Positions 1 through 5,557 of a stretch of DNA of 7,339 bases are shown here, one piece after another. The notes below the pieces were generated by a model, which was not told the DNA's origin, made no database searches, and worked only from the letters and a program-made list of their open reading frames with translations. The first letter of the stretch is position 1, and each line of letters opens with the position of its first letter. The stretch is from Candidatus Methanophagales archaeon ANME-1-THS (GTDB taxonomy: Archaea; Halobacteriota; Syntropharchaeia; Alkanophagales; Methanospirareceae): the NCBI GenBank assembly GCA_004212135.1, contig RXIE01000066.1, positions 1 through 7,339 on the forward strand, read 5' to 3'. The translations under genes and the position numbers were made by a program.

Positions 1-58
1 GATTCTAAGTGCTGGGACGAGAAGACCTGGTAAACGAGTCCCATTCCCTTTTTCAGCG
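1..58. repeat. 58-bp perfect inverted copy of purF internal sequence (left arm)
   Basis: Bases 1-58 are the exact reverse complement of 1300-1357; identity stops at base 59, where the arms read C versus T. The right arm sits inside purF and encodes the normal family stretch ending in SQHLESL just before the GNIGIGHVRYSTTG motif, so the right arm is the original and this left arm is the copy. It begins at the very first base, so it may extend beyond the window. It supplies the stop codon (6-8), the GTG and the first 16 to 17 codons of the apparent deacetylase reading frame, none of which resemble that family. The best reading is a fold-back chimera at a contig end. Confidence 0.95.
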
Positions 59-1040
59 CGCAGAACGGTTGATCTGGACGATGAGGAAGATGGCTGAGAA
101 TGGTATCACCGAGCAGCTCAAACAGCTTCGTCCGGAGCGCGCATCGCGAGAAGAGATCGAGTACGTGCATGCAACTCCGTATGTACAACAGGTAGAGGCC
201 GTGTGTAAACGAGGTGGGGGGATGCTCGACCTCGATACGCCTGTATGCCGTGACACGTGCGAGACCGCATTACTCGCAGCAGGCGGACTCATAAAAGCGG
301 TGGATGACGTGATGCATGCATCTGACAGTCTGAAGCACGTTTTTGCATTGATACGACCACCGGGACATCACGCTACCTCGATGCGGGGTATGGGGTTCTG
401 CATTTATAACAATATCGCCATTGCCGCTGAGCATTTGAAAAGAAGATATGGTCTCCACCGTATCCTGATCGTCGATTGGGATGTGCATCATGGTAATGGT
501 ACGCAGCAGGTATTCTTCGAGGATCCCTCGGTATTATACTTCTCCACCCATCAACATCCACACTACCCCGGCACGGGCTGGATAGACGAAGTAGGGAGAA
601 GGGAAGGACAAGGGTTCACCGTTAATGTTCCGCTTCCGGCTGGCACGGGTGATGCGGGCTATTTATATGCGCTCAACACCATCTTGGTGCCCATCGCGCG
701 GGAATTCAAACCTGAATTTGTGCTGGTATCCGCGGGATTTGATGCACATGCGGCTGACCCGCTCGCCTCAATGAACGTAACATCACAGGGCTTTGGGCTC
801 TTCACCGATTTGATCGTGGAACTGGCGAGAAAGAGTAGCCAGGGGCGGGTTGTTATGGCATTAGAAGGTGGATATAACCTGGAAGCCCTGGCAGAATCCA
901 TTATCTCGGTCTTCAAAGCATTGCTTGCAAATGGCGAAGGCAAATTGGAAACAGGGGGAGAGCCGACGAGCGCAATTGAGCGAGTGAGGAAACGTGTGGA
1001 GGAGATAACAGTCGTCCAACGGGAATACTGGGGCCTCTAA
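9..1040 (+). CDS. Histone deacetylase family protein (class II-like), 5' end replaced by chimeric sequence
   Basis: Zn-dependent deacetylase of the arginase/HDAC fold, removing acetyl groups from acetyl-lysine or acetylated polyamines; expected to be cytoplasmic. Numbering from the GTG at 9: RPPGHHA at 116-122 gives the paired catalytic histidines H120/H121; DWDVHHGNGTQ starts at 156 with zinc ligands D158 and H160; SAGFDAHAADP holds the third ligand D245; EGGYNLEALAES holds the transition-state tyrosine Y289. The core is intact and looks active. The family normally begins with about 20 residues ending in a HPE-x-x-RL motif. Here only AERL (18-21) remains, and residues 1-17 are antisense purF, so native coding starts at about base 59 and the GTG is not the true start. 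Histones, acetylated chromatin proteins such as Alba, AcuC-like targets and acetylpolyamines are all possible substrates; sequence does not decide. purF follows after a short gap. Confidence 0.9.
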   Translation: MLGREDLVNESHSLFQRAERLIWTMRKMAENGITEQLKQLRPERASREEIEYVHATPYVQQVEAVCKRGGGMLDLDTPVCRDTCETALLAAGGLIKAVDDVMHASDSLKHVFALIRPPGHHATSMRGMGFCIYNNIAIAAEHLKRRYGLHRILIVDWDVHHGNGTQQVFFEDPSVLYFSTHQHPHYPGTGWIDEVGRREGQGFTVNVPLPAGTGDAGYLYALNTILVPIAREFKPEFVLVSAGFDAHAADPLASMNVTSQGFGLFTDLIVELARKSSQGRVVMALEGGYNLEALAESIISVFKALLANGEGKLETGGEPTSAIERVRKRVEEITVVQREYWGL

Positions 1041-1045
1041 CCACG

Positions 1046-1055
1046 TATAGTATAA
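1046..1055 (+). promoter_or_regulatory. Possible TATA box for purF
   Basis: The sequence TATAGTATAA lies in the short gap after the deacetylase gene, about 40 to 50 bases before the candidate purF starts at 1083 and 1095. Archaeal initiation some 25 bases downstream would give a short leader. It is weaker than the boxes of later genes, and read-through from the deacetylase gene remains possible. A small hairpin, GTCC-GAAA-GGAC at 1065-1076, follows it. Confidence 0.35.
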
Positions 1056-1094
1056 CGCCTGTAGGTCCGAAAGGACTAGTGGGTGTATTTGTAC

Positions 1095-2627
1095 ATGAGC
1101 GCCTGTAGAGGAGCATTGAGCAAACGAGAAGGATGTGGGATAGCGGGCATCGCGTTACCGCACGGTAATGCTGCCTCGCCACTCTTTTATGCACTTTACG
1201 CATTACAACACCGTGGGCAGGAATCAGCCGGCATAGCGGTGAGTAGCAGTCTGGATGGTGGTGTCGAGAACGAACGGGGCGGGATGAAGAGGGATATAAC
1301 GCTGAAAAAGGGAATGGGACTCGTTTACCAGGTCTTCTCGTCCCAGCACTTAGAATCGCTGAACGGCAATATCGGGATCGGTCATGTCAGATATTCGACC
1401 ACCGGTGCCTCGAGGATCGAAAATGCTGAACCGCTGCTCGTGAATTATCGAAAAGGAAAGATCGCTATTGCACATAACGGCAATCTCGTGAACGCTATGG
1501 ATTTGAGGAGGGAGCTGGAGCGGGAAGGCAGGATATTTCATTCTGATACTGACACCGAGGTGATCGCGCAATTACTCGCGAAGGAATTAATGCGCCATGA
1601 CCCCATAGCAGCACTCAAAGAAGTGATGAAACGAGTAATAGGATCCTATTCACTGACCATCCTGCTTAATAACACCTTAATAGCGGTCAGAGACCCACTG
1701 GGCATCAAACCGTTGTGTATCGGTACGCTGAATGAGGGAAATGGAGGGATGAATGCCGGTTATGCCATCGCATCGGAGAGCACTGCGATCGAGACCTTAG
1801 GCGGGAATTTTATCCGCGATGTAGAGCCGGGCGAGGTGCTGATGATCAATCCCCAGCAGAACTTGCCGAGATTTCGAGCAGAGCATCCGGAGGCAGAGGG
1901 GATGGATATAGAACAGTATCAGGTCTACCGCTGCGTAAACAGCGCTCACTGTGTATTTGAATATATCTATTTCGCGAGACCCGACTCAGTCCTTGATGGG
2001 CGGTTGGTGTACGATGTCCGGATGAAGATAGGCGAGCGATTGGCAGAGGAGGATGATATAGAGGCTGATATTGTATCCCCCGTACCGGATTCCGGCATCA
2101 CGTTTGCCATAGGATATGCGAAACGAGCGGGTATTGATTACCTAGAAGGGTTGATAAAAAATCGGTATGTAGGACGAACCTTCATCATGCCCGAGCAAAC
2201 CTCACGAGATATCTCGGTACGGCTCAAATTGAGTGTGGTGCAGACGAATGTGGTGGGTAAGCGAATCATTCTCGTGGATGACAGCATTGTACGGGGCACG
2301 ACCTCGCGGATAATCGTGGATTATTTGAAGAAGAAGGGTGCGAAAGAGGTGCATTTGCGAATCGGGAGCCCCCCTATCATAGCGCCCTGCTACCTCGGCA
2401 TTGATACCCCAACACGAAAAGAGTTAGTGGCGTGGAAGAGAGCAATCGATGAGATTGGTCGGTTGTTACATGCCGATTCACTCAGGTATCTGAGCTTAGA
2501 AGGGCTCATCGAGGCTGTCGGGATCGATGAAAAGAATTTGTGTTTGGGCTGTCTCACGGAGAATTACCCGGTCGAAATACCGGGTGAGGTATGCATCGCG
2601 CGACAGTTGAAACTGACGCACTTTTAA
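1095..2627 (+). CDS. purF: Amidophosphoribosyltransferase (glutamine PRPP amidotransferase), [4Fe-4S] type
   Basis: First committed enzyme of purine synthesis: PRPP plus glutamine gives phosphoribosylamine; cytoplasmic. Numbering from the ATG at 1095: the Ntn-hydrolase glutaminase domain starts at nucleophile C14 (CGIAGI), followed by LQHRGQESAG, HVRYSTTG, HNGNLVN, DTDTEV and DPLGIKPL. The C-terminal phosphoribosyltransferase domain has SPVPDSG and the PRPP loop ILVDDSIVRGTT near 392-403. Cysteines C286 (before VFEYIYFARPDS), C432 (APCYLGID) and C483/C486 (CLGCLTENYP) match the four ligands known from Bacillus subtilis PurF, so an oxygen-sensitive [4Fe-4S] cluster is expected. Residues 1-13 would be a propeptide removed to expose C14. 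The start is uncertain: GTG 1083 and TTG 1116 (preceded by AGAGGA) are also in frame. ATG 1095 is preferred, with GGTG at 1082-1085 as a weak ribosome site. Length of about 510 residues is normal to slightly long. Confidence 0.97.
   Translation: MSACRGALSKREGCGIAGIALPHGNAASPLFYALYALQHRGQESAGIAVSSSLDGGVENERGGMKRDITLKKGMGLVYQVFSSQHLESLNGNIGIGHVRYSTTGASRIENAEPLLVNYRKGKIAIAHNGNLVNAMDLRRELEREGRIFHSDTDTEVIAQLLAKELMRHDPIAALKEVMKRVIGSYSLTILLNNTLIAVRDPLGIKPLCIGTLNEGNGGMNAGYAIASESTAIETLGGNFIRDVEPGEVLMINPQQNLPRFRAEHPEAEGMDIEQYQVYRCVNSAHCVFEYIYFARPDSVLDGRLVYDVRMKIGERLAEEDDIEADIVSPVPDSGITFAIGYAKRAGIDYLEGLIKNRYVGRTFIMPEQTSRDISVRLKLSVVQTNVVGKRIILVDDSIVRGTTSRIIVDYLKKKGAKEVHLRIGSPPIIAPCYLGIDTPTRKELVAWKRAIDEIGRLLHADSLRYLSLEGLIEAVGIDEKNLCLGCLTENYPVEIPGEVCIARQLKLTHF
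1300..1357. repeat. Right arm of the 58-bp inverted repeat, inside purF
   Basis: This is the native copy. It encodes a stretch of the PurF glutaminase domain (LKKGMGLVYQVFSSQHLESL) that fits the family and runs smoothly into the conserved motifs on both sides. Its reverse complement reappears without mismatch at 1-58. Confidence 0.95.
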
Positions 2628-2647
2628 ACCGGTGTATCGTGGAAGAG

Positions 2648-2655
2648 TTTATATA
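2648..2655 (+). promoter_or_regulatory. TATA box of the DUF373 gene
   Basis: TTTATATA lies 20 bases after the purF stop. Its centre is about 29 bases before the ATG at 2681, so archaeal initiation would fall at about 2677-2681. The message would be leaderless from that ATG, or carry a leader of about 12 to 15 bases for the ATG at 2693. It suggests the gene is transcribed independently of purF. Confidence 0.6.
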
Positions 2656-2680
2656 GGACGAGAACCAAACGGATGGTTAA

Positions 2681-3835
2681 ATGGAAGGAAGCATGAGGTC
2701 TGATACGAGGACGCTCATTATTTGTGTGGATCGTGATAATGACCTCGGTGAGAAAACGGGCTTAGAAGCACCGATTATTGGACGCGATGCAGTTTTAGCA
2801 GCGGGGACGAAATTGGCGCTCGCGGACTCTGAGGAGTCTGATATCAATGCGATCTTCGAGGCCGTTCGGATATACGAACGCTTGCACTCGAGCGAGGAGG
2901 GCGGTGAAGCGGAAGTCGTTGTACTCGCAGGCGATAAGAAAGTTGGCGTGGAGTCAGATCGAAGAATTGGGCAGGAGCTTGATGCGGTCCTCTCCAGCTT
3001 CAAAGCGAATTCCGCAATTCTCGTGAGTGACGGTGCAGGTGACGAATGGATCATCCCGATTATCCAGTCGCGCGTGAAGATCGATTCGGTCCGGAGGGTG
3101 GTAGTAAAGCAGAGCGAGAACCTGGAAAGCACCTTTTATGTAATCAAGCGAATGTTGGAGGATCCGAAGTTCTCTCGCATGTTCCTGCCGCCGATAGGCC
3201 TTATTTTGTTCCTTTTCGCCATCTCGTTGCTGCTCGGCTTCTCGGGTAAAGCTTTTGGCTTGATCCTGGGATTTATCGGCATCTACGCCCTGCTCAAAGG
3301 ATTGGGACATGAGAATCTGATCATAGAGCTCATTGAGAGCATGAAGCAGTCTTTATACAGCGGGAAGATCTCGTTCATCATGTACATCGTTGCTATTGTG
3401 CTCATCTTTGCAGGTACGTTCCAGGGTATCATGGGCTATACCAAACTGGCACCAGAACTCAAGGAGCGGATAGTATTGAGCATGATGTACTATATCAAGA
3501 TGACGATCTGGTGGTATATCGGCGCAGTGCTCGCTCCCCTCTTTGGCAAGGTTATGAGCATGCTTATCGAACGCGAACGGATAGTGAGGCATTGGGCCAT
3601 ATTATTCTCGGTCATTGCCTCGGGGCTGCTTCTGTGGGGCGGGAGCGAGAGTATAATCTGGTTAAGCAAAGGTAATTATACGATGGGGTACCTCATCCTC
3701 ACCCTCTCGATCCTCGGTGCGATAATCCTCTCATTCATCGGCGTAAAGATTTCGTTGTACATCAGAAGCTCCCTCATGCAGGAGAAAATGGTCCAGGCAG
3801 CGATAGACACTGAGGAAAGCACCGCACGAGATTAA
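2681..3835 (+). CDS. DUF373 family membrane protein, archaeal, function unknown
   Basis: A two-part protein of 384 residues. The N-terminal soluble part (about 1-165) opens with RTLIICVDRDNDLG, the DUF373 signature, with alternating strands and helices and further acidic stretches (VLAGDKKVG, LVSDGAGDEW) that look like a nucleotide- or metal-binding fold; this is inference. The C-terminal half holds about six hydrophobic helices, near 168-186, 190-208, 230-250, 266-290, 304-326 and 333-361, so the protein should sit in the cytoplasmic membrane. No signal peptide is visible. Two starts compete: ATG 2681 (MEGSMRSD) fits a leaderless message, while ATG 2693 (MRSDTRTL) has GGAAGG just upstream and brings the first strand closer to the N-terminus. 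The family is largely archaeal and, as far as I know, uncharacterised. Position after purF does not show a role in purine synthesis. Confidence 0.88.
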   Translation: MEGSMRSDTRTLIICVDRDNDLGEKTGLEAPIIGRDAVLAAGTKLALADSEESDINAIFEAVRIYERLHSSEEGGEAEVVVLAGDKKVGVESDRRIGQELDAVLSSFKANSAILVSDGAGDEWIIPIIQSRVKIDSVRRVVVKQSENLESTFYVIKRMLEDPKFSRMFLPPIGLILFLFAISLLLGFSGKAFGLILGFIGIYALLKGLGHENLIIELIESMKQSLYSGKISFIMYIVAIVLIFAGTFQGIMGYTKLAPELKERIVLSMMYYIKMTIWWYIGAVLAPLFGKVMSMLIERERIVRHWAILFSVIASGLLLWGGSESIIWLSKGNYTMGYLILTLSILGAIILSFIGVKISLYIRSSLMQEKMVQAAIDTEESTARD

Positions 3836-3925
3836 CGAGGCCCGAACCAAAACGATGGACCCGCTCTCAGGACTTTATCATTGAACCCACTCATGTCAGG
3901 ACGATGAGTATAAAATAATAAGATA

Positions 3926-3960
3926 TTTATATTACGAAATACATCATTTTATATCGAAAT
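3926..3960 (+). promoter_or_regulatory. Duplicated TATA block before the TPR gene
   Basis: TTTATATTACGAAAT (3926-3940) and TTTATATCGAAAT (3948-3960) are near copies 22 bases apart, differing by two extra bases. Each contains a TATA box. The first lies 40 bases before ATG 3966 and the second 39 bases before ATG 3987, close to the spacing seen at the last two genes of the window. Either or both may act as promoter. Confidence 0.55.
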
Positions 3961-3965
3961 GTAAA

Positions 3966-4550
3966 ATGAAAGAAGAAGAAATCGGGATGGATGCATACCT
4001 CACCGCGCGCGCGTACGAACGTGAAGCGCGAGAGCAGGAAATAAGGGGCAACTTCGAGTCGGCAATCGAGCACTGGAAACGGTATGCTGAGGTAAAGGAG
4101 CGTAAGGGAAGCTACTTCCTGTGCATCTTTGGTTATTTCAATGTGGCACGACTCTTCGACCGGCTCAGGCGCTGGAAGGACGCGGCGGAATGTTTTGAAG
4201 CCGCCTCGAAGTTTGCCGAGAGGATCGGGGAGTTTTCGCTCTGGGTCTTCTTTAAGCATCTGACATGCCAGATGTATGAGAAGGCGGGTGATTACGAGGC
4301 GTGCACGAACTGCTATGAAGCCATTGGCAACTTCTTCTCGGCGATGCACAACTTCTTCGGCGCGGCGGATGCGTATGAGCACGCTGCGGAGATCATGAGG
4401 CTCGCGGGTAAAGATATCTCGGACTACGAAGCGCCGATTGAAGCATGGCGAAAGAACTATGAATACTGGAGCTCGCAGGGCGAGCGGGATGATGCGGAAT
4501 GGAGTTTAAAGCGAATGAGCTCCTATCGAGCGATTCAAAGCGGGACGTAA
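3966..4550 (+). CDS. TPR-like helical-repeat protein of unknown function
   Basis: I do not recognise a named family. The 194 residues look entirely helical, with repeated helix pairs spaced like tetratricopeptide or SNAP-type repeats: roughly 14-47, 54-86, 92-121, 128-146 and 157-185. TPR-like small and aromatic positions recur, for example GNFESAIEHWKRYAEV, WKDAAECFEAASKFAE, GDYEACTNCYEAIGNF and FGAADAYEHAAEIM. Such scaffolds bind peptides or proteins, so an adaptor role is the likeliest guess. There is no signal peptide or membrane helix, so it should be cytoplasmic. Five cysteines (53, 76, 101, 113, 116) are scattered, with no clear metal motif apart from C-x-x-C at 113-116. ATG 3966 follows a start-stop ATG-TAA at 3959-3964; ATG 3987 (MDAYLTARAYE) is a good alternative because the repeat begins right after it. 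The phosphoesterase gene follows after 49 bases. Confidence 0.75.
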   Translation: MKEEEIGMDAYLTARAYEREAREQEIRGNFESAIEHWKRYAEVKERKGSYFLCIFGYFNVARLFDRLRRWKDAAECFEAASKFAERIGEFSLWVFFKHLTCQMYEKAGDYEACTNCYEAIGNFFSAMHNFFGAADAYEHAAEIMRLAGKDISDYEAPIEAWRKNYEYWSSQGERDDAEWSLKRMSSYRAIQSGT

Positions 4551-4590
4551 TACGCCTCATCCTTTTATGCACTGTCGCGCTTTCTCTTAC

Positions 4591-4596
4591 AAGGAG
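4591..4596 (+). promoter_or_regulatory. Ribosome binding site deciding the phosphoesterase start
   Basis: AAGGAG lies three bases before the ATG at 4600. The longer in-frame start, ATG 4567, has no such signal and would add an 11-residue extension (MHCRAFSYKER) that does not resemble the family. The spacing is short, so support is moderate. Confidence 0.5.
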
Positions 4597-4599
4597 CGT

Positions 4600-5385
4600 A
4601 TGGCGGGGCAGATCGAACTACTTGGTGGTCTTCCGGCACTCTATCTGAGGGATAAAAATGCGCTCTGCATCGCGGATCTGCATCTGGGCTATGAGGAGGC
4701 CCTAGCAGAGCGCAGTGGGATCACGTTACCTTCACGACAGCTCAGAGACGTCGAGCATGCATTAGAGGTGGCGGTGTCACGATGCAGCGCGCATCCTTCC
4801 ACCTTGATCATAAATGGTGACTTGAAGCACGTCTTCTCGGCATCGAGCGTGCAGGAATGGCACGAGGTCCCGATGTTCATCCAATTTGCGCTCGAGCTGG
4901 TGGACGAGATAATTTTAGTCCGCGGAAATCATGATACCTTCTTGGGACCCCTTAAACGCTTCGGCTCGGCCATACACATCGTGAACACATTTCGCACCGG
5001 CGATGTGTTATTCATGCACGGGCATACCCAAGCGTACGCACGCATAGTGCGCGAAGAGGGGAAGGAGGTCAGAACCATCGTGATTGCACATGAGCATCCC
5101 TTGCTCGTATTAGGAGACCGTGTCGGGGCACGGGTGCGAATGCCCTGTTTTCTCAAGGGCAGGTTGAAGTGCTCTGATGCGGCGCTTATCGTGATGCCGG
5201 CTTTCTCACCCCTGGCGGGAGGCACGCCGGTAAACGTCGCGAGCAGAGCGGATTTTTTATCTCCGCTGCTCAAGAGTCCCGAGGTGGAGGTTGATGAGAT
5301 GGCTGTCTATGCAGTCGATGAGGAGATAGGCATCTTGGAATTTCCCGCGTTGAAGAAATGGAAAGCGGTATCACTCTGTTTATGA
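4600..5385 (+). CDS. Archaeal calcineurin-like metallophosphoesterase (MJ0037/COG1407 type)
   Basis: A dinuclear-metal phosphoesterase related to the SbcD/Mre11 and Icc enzymes; substrates may be nucleic acids or cyclic nucleotides, and this is not settled for the archaeal branch. Numbering from ATG 4600 (261 residues): ADLHLGYE gives D26 and H28; NGDLKH gives D74 and H77; RGNHD gives N110, H111 and D112; MHGHT gives H140 and H142; AHEHP (163-167) is the extra motif seen in this family. All metal and catalytic positions look intact. The N-terminus LPALYLRDKNALCIADLHLG fits the usual family start, in which the first metal motif falls within 30 residues; this and AAGGAG at 4591 favour 4600 over ATG 4567. 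Bacterial relatives (PdeM) occur beside Lhr helicase and ligase; no such neighbour is present here. It may share a transcript with the TPR gene just upstream. Confidence 0.9.
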   Translation: MAGQIELLGGLPALYLRDKNALCIADLHLGYEEALAERSGITLPSRQLRDVEHALEVAVSRCSAHPSTLIINGDLKHVFSASSVQEWHEVPMFIQFALELVDEIILVRGNHDTFLGPLKRFGSAIHIVNTFRTGDVLFMHGHTQAYARIVREEGKEVRTIVIAHEHPLLVLGDRVGARVRMPCFLKGRLKCSDAALIVMPAFSPLAGGTPVNVASRADFLSPLLKSPEVEVDEMAVYAVDEEIGILEFPALKKWKAVSLCL

Positions 5386-5508
5386 GCGGCCATGCATGAA
5401 ACGGTGTGGTTGCAGCATCTGCTTTAAGTACAACAATCCGGATCTGATTTTTACGAAATAATAAAAAAAGAATAAAAGTTCTGAAAGAAGAAGGAATCGA
5501 AAGCCAGT

Positions 5509-5545
5509 TCATGCATTATAAATATATATTCATTTGAGTGCATGA
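5509..5545. promoter_or_regulatory. TATA box enclosed by a 7-bp inverted repeat (possible operator)
   Basis: TCATGCA (5509-5515) and TGCATGA (5539-5545) are perfect inverted arms with 23 bases between them. The TATA box TTATAAATATATA lies within the spacer (from 5516), and the expected transcription start is close to the right arm. A protein bound to both arms would cover the promoter, so an operator is plausible. The TATA box itself is well supported, the operator much less. Confidence 0.45.
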
Positions 5546-5550
5546 GGTGA
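5544..5550 (+). promoter_or_regulatory. Strong Shine-Dalgarno of the flavoenzyme gene
   Basis: GAGGTGA matches the 3' end of 16S rRNA over seven bases and stands seven bases before the ATG at 5558. It is the clearest ribosome binding site in the window and fixes that start. Confidence 0.75.
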
Positions 5551-5557
5551 GGATACA

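Larger units (their letters stand above)
5386..5557. other. Intergenic region with A-rich tract and repeated TGCATGA motif
   Basis: No gene was found in these 172 bases. A short T-run (5448-5452) after the phosphoesterase stop could help termination. An A-rich tract at about 5454-5478 follows. The heptamer TGCATGA occurs at 5393-5399 and 5539-5545, and its reverse complement TCATGCA at 5509-5515; the last two enclose the TATA box of the next gene. The open frame from ATG 5392 is only 11 codons and is not believable. Confidence 0.6.

Noticed and set aside
311..322. 12-bp palindrome GATGCATGCATC
   Set aside because: Lies inside conserved deacetylase coding sequence and is explained by codons for D-V-M-H-A-S; no sign of a site.
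2662..3858. Similar 15-mers GAACCAAACGGATGG (2662-2676) and GAACCAAAACGATGG (3844-3858) on both sides of the DUF373 gene
   Set aside because: Only 13 of 15 bases match, there are no further copies, and no other mobile-element signs; probably chance.
3892..3910. Small inverted repeat ACTCAT...ATGAGT before an AT-rich stretch
   Set aside because: Only six pairs with no T-run directly after; not a convincing terminator or operator.
4567..4599. Longer start for the phosphoesterase at ATG 4567
   Set aside because: No ribosome site ahead of it, and the added 11 residues do not fit the family, while ATG 4600 has AAGGAG upstream.
5392..5427. 11-codon open frame (MHETVWLQHLL) after the phosphoesterase
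   Set aside because: Too short, with no ribosome site or conservation evidence.
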